A stretch of 20,780 bases of DNA from Promethearchaeota archaeon (GTDB taxonomy: Archaea > Asgardarchaeota > Lokiarchaeia > Sigynarchaeales > SOKP01), in the NCBI GenBank assembly GCA_016839655.1, contig JAEOTW010000178.1, forward strand, positions 1 to 20,780. Reading direction: 5' to 3'. Positions within the stretch are counted from its first letter, which is position 1. Every line of letters starts with the position of its first letter. A model generated the notes under the pieces. That model ran no database searches, had not been told where the DNA came from, and worked only from the letters and a program-made list of their open reading frames with translations. This document shows positions 1 to 7,900 of this stretch, one piece after another. The translations under genes and the position numbers were made by a program.

Positions 1-225
1 AATAATTTTAAACTTACTAATGAAATATGTTATATAATATTATTAGTTTAGGTTTTTTAATAATTAACGTTTTTTCTAGATGTACGTAATATTGGGATTT
101 ATAGACTTGAAAAAGAATGGAATAAAATTATAAATACATATTAATATTAAAAATATAATATTAATTAATTAAGTAATTTTTACTTTAATCAATTTTTCAA
201 TAATATTAGAGGATTTGAATAGAAC
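1..225. other. AT-rich intergenic region upstream of the polyproline gene
   Basis: Very AT-rich sequence with no convincing reading frame; the longest ATG-started frame I found (from about 79) is 17 codons. A short inverted repeat, ACTAAT at 15-20 and ATTAGT at 43-48, is followed by a T-run at 54-59, which could be the 3' end signal of a gene left of the window, but the stem is only 6 bp. The right part must hold the promoter of the gene at 226. AGAGGA at 208-213 is the only Shine-Dalgarno-like element before its GTG. Confidence 0.5.
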
Positions 226-927
226 GTGGTTTCAAAAGAACAGAAAAAGATTGAACGAGTAATAAATTTTATGAAAAAAGGCTTAACTTCTTTAGCTGAT
301 GATCTAGGGGATACAGTAAAAGGAATAAATGATTTTATTAAATCATTGGCTAAAGCTCAGAAAGATTTGAAAGAAGTTTCTGTCGTCGAAGAGGTTCAAA
401 CTGTGAGTACCTCCTCTAAAAAAATACTTGCTCCTTCAGATGGTCAAGCTAAAACTGCAGCGGCAAGTACATTATTCTCATTATTAAGTAGTGGAAGTCC
501 AGCTCCCGCCCCTGCAGCAGCTCAAGTGAGTGGTATTCCGACAGCACCAGCACCTCCCGGGGGAGGACCTCCCTCTGCCCCTAAACCTCCAAGCGCTGGT
601 CCTCCGAAAAAAGCAGGACCCCCTACAGCCCCCCCAAGTGGCGGTGGACCTCCTAAAAAGCCTAGTTTACCTCCAGCTCCAAAATTGCCCCCATCTGGTG
701 GTGGACCTCCAACTGCACCTTCTAGTGCAGGTCCTCCAAAAACTCCTAGTCCTGGTCCACCTGCAGCACCATCATTTGCAAAAAGACCTGGTCCTTCAGC
801 CGCGGGACCTCCTATAGCACCAGGAGCAGCAGCAGTGGCGCCAAAAGCTGGTGGAGGATTAAGTTCTCTTCGTGATGAGATGTTAGATGAACTAAATCGT
901 CTAAAGAAAATCATGAGAGGAGAATAA
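226..927 (+). CDS. Polyproline-rich protein with helical ends, next to an actin homologue
   Basis: No known family is recognised. The 233-aa protein has three parts. Residues 1-60 are charged and probably helical. Residues 92-208 are a low-complexity Pro/Gly/Ala/Ser/Lys tract with three GGGPP units and many PPxAP or AGPP units. Residues 212-233 (LRDEMLDELNRLKK core) look like a short amphipathic helix. There is no signal peptide or membrane segment. The start is GTG at 226; AGAGGA at 208-213 lies 12 bases upstream, and no better in-frame start is seen. The tract is richer in GC than its surroundings because Pro and Gly codons force it. The next gene, 131 bases on and on the same strand, encodes an actin-related protein. 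In eukaryotes, such tracts occur in formins, WASP and Ena/VASP, where they bind profilin, SH3 or WW domains. A cytoskeletal scaffold role is therefore inferred from composition and neighbour only. Confidence 0.85.
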   Translation: MVSKEQKKIERVINFMKKGLTSLADDLGDTVKGINDFIKSLAKAQKDLKEVSVVEEVQTVSTSSKKILAPSDGQAKTAAASTLFSLLSSGSPAPAPAAAQVSGIPTAPAPPGGGPPSAPKPPSAGPPKKAGPPTAPPSGGGPPKKPSLPPAPKLPPSGGGPPTAPSSAGPPKTPSPGPPAAPSFAKRPGPSAAGPPIAPGAAAVAPKAGGGLSSLRDEMLDELNRLKKIMRGE

Positions 928-941
928 GAACCTTAAGTTTA

Positions 942-957
942 TTCTTCTTTTTTTTTT
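942..957 (+). terminator. T-rich terminator after the polyproline gene
   Basis: A pyrimidine tract ending in ten consecutive T (948-957) begins 15 bases after the stop codon. Archaeal RNA polymerase terminates at T-rich tracts without needing a strong hairpin, so this probably ends the polyproline transcript, fully or partly, before the actin-related gene. Confidence 0.5.
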
Positions 958-1058
958 GAAAATTTAGGTTTAATACAATTTTTTTAATAATTAAAATAAT
1001 ATAATAGATATAGTTATTTAGGGTAATTATCTTAAATTAAATTCTGAAATATTTAGGC

Positions 1059-2180
1059 ATGGGAAATATTACAGTCGTTCTTGATATTGGGCAATTTTCA
1101 ACAAAAATTGGATTTGCAGGGGAAGATACGCCCTCTCAAGTATTCCTTACAATGGTTGGTAAACCTAAATATCAAGATGTTGGTGTTAATTATGGTGGTA
1201 AAGAGTCTCGTGAAGATGAGATATATGTAGGAGATGAAATTCAATCAATTGGATTATATAAGATTTTTCATCCAATTGAAAAAGGAATTGTTGTAGATTG
1301 GAACCATATAACAAATATCATTGATTATATCTTTTATAACTTAAGAGTTGATCCGACACTTGTTAATGTATTACTTGCAGTTCATCCCTTATTTCCACAT
1401 AAAGATTTAGCGAAAATATTTGAATTATTTTTGGAACGATATCAATGTATGGCTTTTTATCCTGTATTAGATTCAATGTTAACATTATATTCTGGAGGTT
1501 TTCAAACGGGTTTAATTGTAGAAATTGGGGATAGTAATACAAGAATAGTTCCAATATATGAAGGATATAAATTAGAGCATGCAGTTAGAATCTTAGATAT
1601 CGGGGGAAGAGTATTAACTCGTTATATGGAACAAGTTTTGGAATCTATTGGATGGTCAGTTGATTCTTCAATACGTAGAGAACTGGTAAGAGTTTTAAAA
1701 GAAAAAGCATGCTTCGTTTCATTAGATTATAATGAAGATCTAAAACTTAGTGAACAATATGAAAAAGAATATTCCTTACCTGATGGTTCTACAATTTCAC
1801 TTAATAAAGAACGATTTATTGTTCCAGAATTGTTATTTAAACCAGCTTCAGAGTTAGAAGAGGATGCATTACATGTAGCAATTATGGATGTGATAGAGTC
1901 ATGTGACTTAGACATTCGTCCAGAACTGTTAAACAATATTTTTCTTTCAGGAGGATCCTCAATGTTTCCTAATTTAAAATCCCGGATTTATCAGGAGTTA
2001 GAATTAGAACTTGCTAGAAGGAAAAAGAAAAATCTTGGAATCCGGATTATTGCTCCAATGGAGCGAACTTTTTCTGTATGGATTGGTGGGTCAATATTGG
2101 CGTTGATCCCTGAATTTTCTCAGAATTGGATTACACGTGCGAAATATTATAATGAGGGAATACCACCAAATTTATTATAA
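1059..2180 (+). CDS. Actin-related protein (Asgard actin/Arp-like)
   Basis: Length (373 aa) and motif order match eukaryotic actin (375-377 aa) throughout. Visible matches are phosphate loop 1 (VLDIGQFSTKIGFAG, D9 and K16), the D-loop region followed by YVGDE (56-60), phosphate loop 2 (EIGDSNT, 155-161) with VPIYEGY (164-170), the adenosine region LSGGSSMFPN (296-305) and SVWIGGSILA (339-348). Three active-site positions differ from actin by my alignment. Gln137, which positions the attacking water, is Asp138. His161 is Arg162. Asp154 is Glu155, while Asp157 is kept as Asp158. The D-loop is about five residues longer, and the C-terminal tail ends in GIPPNLL instead of the actin tail. Nucleotide binding is likely; fast ATP hydrolysis is doubtful. 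It may be a filament protein or a non-hydrolysing Arp-like partner of another actin. The start is ATG at 1059; only a weak TTTAGG precedes it. Confidence 0.95.
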   Translation: MGNITVVLDIGQFSTKIGFAGEDTPSQVFLTMVGKPKYQDVGVNYGGKESREDEIYVGDEIQSIGLYKIFHPIEKGIVVDWNHITNIIDYIFYNLRVDPTLVNVLLAVHPLFPHKDLAKIFELFLERYQCMAFYPVLDSMLTLYSGGFQTGLIVEIGDSNTRIVPIYEGYKLEHAVRILDIGGRVLTRYMEQVLESIGWSVDSSIRRELVRVLKEKACFVSLDYNEDLKLSEQYEKEYSLPDGSTISLNKERFIVPELLFKPASELEEDALHVAIMDVIESCDLDIRPELLNNIFLSGGSSMFPNLKSRIYQELELELARRKKKNLGIRIIAPMERTFSVWIGGSILALIPEFSQNWITRAKYYNEGIPPNLL

Positions 2181-2283
2181 ATGATTTTTTATAATCTTGA
2201 GGAAATATCTCAATAATACAGAGATCATATATTTTGTTAAATAAAAATTCTCAATATTAATTCATATTATACACATCATATAT

Positions 2284-2291
2284 GAAGTGAT
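2284..2291 (+). promoter_or_regulatory. Ribosome binding site of the winged-helix gene
   Basis: GAAGTGAT matches seven of eight bases of the archaeal anti-SD complement GAGGTGAT and lies 8 bases before the ATG at 2300. It fixes that start. Confidence 0.55.
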
Positions 2292-2299
2292 AAAAAAAT

Positions 2300-2638
2300 A
2301 TGGAAGATTTTGAAGATAATCCTTACTATAAACCCAATTACTCAAAATTGTTTAATAAAATAAAAGATATCAATACTCCCATAAAAAATGAAATATTAAT
2401 GGCACTTCTTGATGGGCAGTGGCATTCTGAGTTAGAATTGATAAGAGCTACAAAAAAACAACATGAATTTATAGGAGCTGTTACATTGGGTACCATGGTT
2501 TCATCATTGAATCACTATATTAAAAACAATTATCTCCAAAAAAAAATTGTAAATGGAAAAATGCTTTATAAACTTAATGATAATTACGTGGGATTAACAA
2601 GAGCAGCATACCGCTTTGATTCAAAGAATTTCTTTTAG
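2300..2638 (+). CDS. Small winged helix-turn-helix protein
   Basis: This 112-aa protein carries one winged-helix fold. The pattern is helix 1 (IKNEILMALLDG, about 28-39), a turn with QWHSELELIRATKK (40-53), a recognition-helix-like segment (VSSLNHYIKNNYL, about 67-79), then a beta wing (KKIVNGKMLYKLNDN). The C-terminal stretch of about 17 residues (YVGLTRAAYRFDSKN) could be a short extension. No ligand or metal site is visible. It is probably a DNA-binding regulator, but winged-helix folds also act in protein contacts (for example ESCRT-II), so the target is open. It lies 119 bases after the actin-related gene on the same strand, and its stop is 9 bases from the convergent stop of the topoisomerase gene. 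Confidence 0.75.
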   Translation: MEDFEDNPYYKPNYSKLFNKIKDINTPIKNEILMALLDGQWHSELELIRATKKQHEFIGAVTLGTMVSSLNHYIKNNYLQKKIVNGKMLYKLNDNYVGLTRAAYRFDSKNFF

Positions 2639-2647
2639 GAAATTTCT

Positions 2648-4792
2648 TTATTTTCTTATACATTTACCTTTGAATATTATAAATTTTTCGCAATTTGAAC
2701 AAAATCCCTTTCCTGATTTATCATTCAACCCCTCATTCCAGCATTTAGGACATAAATAATAATTATAATATTTATTATTCTTTTTGAGAGAGATATTAAA
2801 AATATTAAAATTGCAGATTGAGCAAGTCGAATCTAATAATTTCAATTTTCCATTTTTTGGTAATGATAAGTACTGCTTACAATTATCATTAGAACAAACT
2901 AAAAATCGTTTAGTTTTTGCGTTTATGAATTTCATTGGATGTGAATTACAAAAAGGACAATTTGAAGTAGTAAGTGGAATGGTATATTCGATCTTATAAT
3001 TCTTAATCTCATTGACTAATTTATGTTTATTTACCAAAAACTTATCGAATAGTTGTAGAAATTCGTTTCTTACCTCATTGATAACATCTTTCATATGTCG
3101 CGTTTTTATCTTAATTTCTTCAAGCTTAATTTCTACTTTCCGTGTAAATTCAGGTTTTAAAAAAGGAAGCCATATCTTCATGAGATTTTCAATTATAAAA
3201 ATACCTAAATTGGTTATTTTGTAATGACGTTTTATTCGTTCAGTTAATTTACGAGTTATTAATATTTTTATTATGACAGGTCTAGTCGATTTCGTGCCTA
3301 AATGATTTTTTTCCATTAGTTTTAGCAATGTTGTGTCTGTGTATCTAGGGGGTGGTGAAGTTTCTTTTTCACTAAATATAATCTCTTTTATTGGTACTTT
3401 ATCACCAACAATTTGGATTGCTGTATCATATCTCGGTTTAAGGAAAGGGGCAATTTCTAAGAAACCAGGAGAGATTAGAGAAACGATCTGAGCATTGAAT
3501 TGTTCATCTTTAATTAGAATTTTTAAGAATTGTTTAGATTCCAGAGCATCTTCTCCAAAAAGAGCAAGATAATGACGAGCAAGAATATCATAAACTTTTT
3601 TTTGTAAATCATTCTCAAATCTAGGACTATTGATATTTAAACTTTCAAGGGGTGTAATAGGGGGATGATCTCCCATATCTTTTTTTCCTTTTGTTGGAAT
3701 TATCCTATTTTGTTTTAATAAGTCTAAAGAATAGTTTTTAAACCGGGTATGAGATGTGAATTTTTGTATAATATCTTTATGTTTAAAATCTAATTTGTAA
3801 ACATCACTATCTGTTCTTGGGTAAGAAATTAGCTTATTTAAGTACAATGCATTCATTGTTTGCATAGCTCTATTTGCAGAAATTCTTAAATTCTTTGTTA
3901 GAAGTATCAAAGCTTTTGAAGTATTCAATGGGGTGGGTGGAGATCTTTTAATGACTTTCTTAGAATTATCTATTATGTGTCCTATGTTCTCATGTCTAAT
4001 TTTTTCATATATCTGTTTAACTTTTGTTTCTTGATTTTTATTGAAAGGGTTTTGGTGATGATGTGCTTTAAAAATTCCTTTTGAATGAATTAAATCAGCA
4101 TCAATTAAAAAGTAAAGTTCTGGAACAAAATCCAAAATCTCTTTATCTCTGAGATATATTAAATATAGTAAACAAGTCTGAACCCGTCCAATTGATGTAA
4201 ATCTAACTCTAAATTTATTGAGTAATGGACGTAAAGTATTTGTTACTTCTCTAGTGGCAGAAAAACCAATAAAAGCGTCTATTATTGCTCGAGCCTCTCC
4301 TGATTCACCCCAACTGTATTTTGGTGTTATGAGGTTGTTAAATTTATTTATAATTTCACCTTTTTGGAGGGAACTTAGCCATAATTGTGATACTTTTATA
4401 CTAGAATTTACTTGTTTTACAAAGGGAAGTGCATCAAATAGACCAATATTACATCCTTCAATATCAGCATCAGTTGAGATAATTACATGATCACATTTTT
4501 TTGCATAATCTTTAACTGCCTTAATATATGGTCCTAATCCTCTGATTTGAAATTTTTTAATCGACTTCTCATTTGTTATTATTTCTCTGGGAGGAGGTTT
4601 TGTCCAACTCTTATAAGTATCTGTGTTCCTATATTCAAGGAGATGACCTCGTAAAGGAATGATATAAAGATTTTTTGATGAAATGAAATAGATTTCTAAC
4701 TTTTTAGAAATTTTTATTGCCGTTGCCGTACCTAAAGCATTTGAAATCGCTTCCGCTGCCTTTTTTTTTTCTGATATGATTAATGTAGCCAT
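2648..4792 (-). CDS. topA: Type IA DNA topoisomerase (archaeal TopA/Top3-like)
   Basis: It relaxes negative supercoils or decatenates single-stranded regions by breaking one strand through a tyrosine. The Toprim domain has Glu8 in LIISEKKKAAEAIS and the metal acidic triad D108-x-D110-x-E112 in STDADIEG. The next residue pair reads GC instead of the common GE, but it is not one of the metal ligands. GRVQT is at 202-206, the nucleophile Tyr324 is in LISYPRTDS, and HPPITP is at 376-381. From about 612 to 711 there are three Cys-rich zinc-ribbon-like units (first C-x2-C...C-x4-C). At 714 aa with no helicase domain it is not reverse gyrase. The ATG at 4792 has no clear SD. Codons 8-11 contain a run of ten A. 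Confidence 0.95.
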   Translation of the reverse strand: MATLIISEKKKAAEAISNALGTATAIKISKKLEIYFISSKNLYIIPLRGHLLEYRNTDTYKSWTKPPPREIITNEKSIKKFQIRGLGPYIKAVKDYAKKCDHVIISTDADIEGCNIGLFDALPFVKQVNSSIKVSQLWLSSLQKGEIINKFNNLITPKYSWGESGEARAIIDAFIGFSATREVTNTLRPLLNKFRVRFTSIGRVQTCLLYLIYLRDKEILDFVPELYFLIDADLIHSKGIFKAHHHQNPFNKNQETKVKQIYEKIRHENIGHIIDNSKKVIKRSPPTPLNTSKALILLTKNLRISANRAMQTMNALYLNKLISYPRTDSDVYKLDFKHKDIIQKFTSHTRFKNYSLDLLKQNRIIPTKGKKDMGDHPPITPLESLNINSPRFENDLQKKVYDILARHYLALFGEDALESKQFLKILIKDEQFNAQIVSLISPGFLEIAPFLKPRYDTAIQIVGDKVPIKEIIFSEKETSPPPRYTDTTLLKLMEKNHLGTKSTRPVIIKILITRKLTERIKRHYKITNLGIFIIENLMKIWLPFLKPEFTRKVEIKLEEIKIKTRHMKDVINEVRNEFLQLFDKFLVNKHKLVNEIKNYKIEYTIPLTTSNCPFCNSHPMKFINAKTKRFLVCSNDNCKQYLSLPKNGKLKLLDSTCSICNFNIFNISLKKNNKYYNYYLCPKCWNEGLNDKSGKGFCSNCEKFIIFKGKCIRK

Positions 4793-4937
4793 GTGAGTTT
4801 TCTAAGTAAAAAACTTTATCCTATTTTAACTTATGAAAGGGTAAAAATATTTTGTAACTAATAAATAAAATTCTGTTTTTATTAAAGAAAAATTGGTTTA
4901 AAATAAATTTTAATTATTGTATTATATTTAGAGTGAA

Positions 4938-7900
4938 TTAAATTGGTAATGTAAAAGAGAATGTAGAACCCTTATTTTCTCCTTCTGAACTTGCCCAAAT
5001 TTTTCCTCCATGTGCAATAATTATCCCTTTTGTAATATAGAGCCCTAATCCCGTCCCAGAATCTTTAATATTAATATGATCATTTACAATAGGGGGCTTG
5101 ATCCTTTCAAACTTTTTAAACAATCTCGTGAATTCATCTCCAACTAGTCCAATACCATTATCTTTTATTTCAAAAACATATTGATCGGTTTCTTTTTTAA
5201 TATTTATCTCAATCCATCCATAATCAGGAGTAAATTTAATTGCGTTTGAAATTAGATTAGTGAAAACTGTGAAAATGCGATTAGGATCTGCATTTATAAC
5301 AATATCTTGTTCAATATTCAATATTATCTCGAGAAATTTTTCATTGATTAGATAACTTAGTTCATCAAGACAATCATTGATTATTTTACTCACATTTATT
5401 TGCTCCAATTGAAGTTTTAATTCATTTTCATCAATCTTTAACACATCTAAAAGCTGATCCATTAAAACTTCTAATCGATTCACATTTCTCTGTACAGTTA
5501 TTAAATCTATCGTAATTTCTGGATTAAGTTGATTTCTATGTTTCATTAAAATGTAGTCAGTATATCCAGAAATCGAGATTAAAGGAGTTTTTAATTCATG
5601 CGCGGCCATTGTAATAAAATCGTTTTTTACTTTATCAAGTTTTTTCAATTCAATATTTTGATGCCTTAATTTCTTTTCAGATTCTAATAATTCTTGTTCT
5701 AATCTGAATTTTTCTGTGATATCAGAAAAAGTACCTTCGACAGCAAGTGGATTGTTGTGTTCATCTTTTATAAGATGTGCATTCACTTGAACTACAATTT
5801 CTTCTCCATTTTTCTTTCTAATAGGAACGGTATAGTTTCGCACAAATCTATTTTTAATTAATTCTTCTTGATATTCTTCATGATCTTCAGCATTCGGCCA
5901 GAAGAATGGGACTTCGGTTCCTATTAAATTTTCATATGGTTCATATCCTGCGATTTTACTGAATGCGGGATTATGATATAATATATTACCCTCCCAAGCA
6001 ACCTTATAATACCCTTCATCTAAATTGGTTATCATATTTCGAAAATTTTCTTCAGATTCAATTAATTGATTTTCCATTTTCTTACTTTCGGTAATATCTC
6101 TAATAATTGTGATTACTTGGTATACTTCATTTTCACTAAAGATAGGAATTTTCCTTGTTTCAGTGAAAACCTCCCTATTATTTAAAACAAGGCTTCCTTC
6201 TGTAAAAACCATTTTTCCACTATTAAAAACTTCTTGATATTCTTCTCTAACTTCGAGGGGTAAAAAGGGAAATGCTCCAAAAACAGTTTTACCTACAATA
6301 TCTTTATCTATATCTAATTTTTTGAGCCAACGATCAAATGCAGAGTTCGATAAAATAATTCTTAGGTCTTTATCGACAACATGGAGAGGATCATTTAGTG
6401 AATTAATTGTCGTCCGGTATTGTTGCTCAGATTCTATCAAATCTTTAGTTCTTTCTAATACTTTTTGTTCTAACTCTCTGTTTAATACCTTCATTTCTTC
6501 TTGAGACTTCTTTAATTCTTGTTCGGCTTTTTTTTTTTCAGTTATATCTTGTATTATTACTTGAAAAACATTCTCACCTCCAACCTCAACAAGAGAATCA
6601 TCAACACTAATCCACATTAAACTCCCATTTTTAGATCGTGAAATTTGAATTTCTAGTGGTTCTGGAACAACTCCATCCAAAATTGATTGATATCTTTGCT
6701 TAAATAGGGGTAAAGCTTTCTCAGGTTTTATGCCTACATCTAAAAAGCTCCTATTTATTAAACTTTCAATTTCCCTATTGAAAAGTTTTTCTGTAGCAGG
6801 GTTACAATCAATAATCTTTCCTTTTCTATCAATTAAAATTATTGAATAAGGTGTACTTTCAAATAAATGGCGATATTTTATTTCTGAATCTTTTAATTTC
6901 TGTTCAGCATTTTTCTTTTCAGTTATGTTTCTAATGATTGCCTGTGTGAGAGTTCTATCTCCAATTTTAACTAATGAACTCGTTATTGATAACCATACTT
7001 TAGTTTTATCAACTCGAGTAATTTGAAATTCTAAGGGTCCCAGCTTTTCACCTTCAAGAAATCTTTTAAATCGTTCTTTCAATATATTTACGAGATAATC
7101 TGATCTTTTTAAAACAGATAAAACTTCAGAAAATTTCTTACCAATTAAATCTTTTATTTCTAATACTGAGAGCAAACTTGTCATGGTTGAATTACAATCA
7201 ACTATTGTACCCTCTTCATCCATAAGCCATATAGCATATGGAGAATTCTCAAATAAATGACGATATCTTTTCTCAGATTCTTTCAGTTTTTGTTCAGTCT
7301 GTTTTCGTCGGGTTATATCTCTTGCTAAATTTAAGATTCTAGTTACATTACCCGCTTCCTTTAATGGCACTGAATTAACTTCATATTCGAAGATATCTCC
7401 TTTAATGGTTTTAGCTTTAATCTCCACACCCTTAATTTCGTTTCCAGAAGCTATCAAATCTCCTACAGATCTTAGATTGCTAATTTTATCACCAGCATAA
7501 AACTCTGAGAAATTTTTATTCCGTACTTCTTCTAAGGTCATCCCTATTCGCTCTAATAATGCAGGATTCATATCTAAAATATTACCTTTAATATCTGTTA
7601 TAAAAATGTAATCAGGACTTGAATTGAATATAGTTCGATATTTTTCTTCAGAATCTTTTATTTTTTGTTCAAGAAAAAATTTCTCAGTAATATTTCTTGC
7701 TAGACCCCTGAATCCTATCCTGTGTCCATCTGAATCATATCTTAGATATACTGAGGATTCACATGTTATTTCTTCTCCATTTTTCTTTCTAAATTGATAC
7801 TGAAAATTACTTTTTGGATTTCCTGTTTCGAAAACATCACTATACACTTCAAAAATTTTCTTTTTATTGTTCTCATCAACAAAATTTGTATAATTTGTTC

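Noticed and set aside
1..59. Possible hairpin terminator with ACTAAT/ATTAGT arms
   Set aside because: A 6-bp A/T stem with a 22-base loop is expected by chance in this composition; it is mentioned only as a description of the region.
530..817. Overlapping +frame of 95 codons rich in Leu, Gln and His
   Set aside because: It is a shifted reading of the repetitive Pro-rich codons with no own start signal.
522..914. Antisense 130-codon frame opposite the polyproline gene
   Set aside because: Pro codons read backwards give Gly codons, so a Gly/Pro-rich mirror frame is expected; there is no SD and the sense gene explains it.
2206..2225. ATCTC/GAGAT inverted repeat after the actin-related gene
   Set aside because: Arms of 5 bp with a 9-base loop and no following T-run are too weak to call a terminator.
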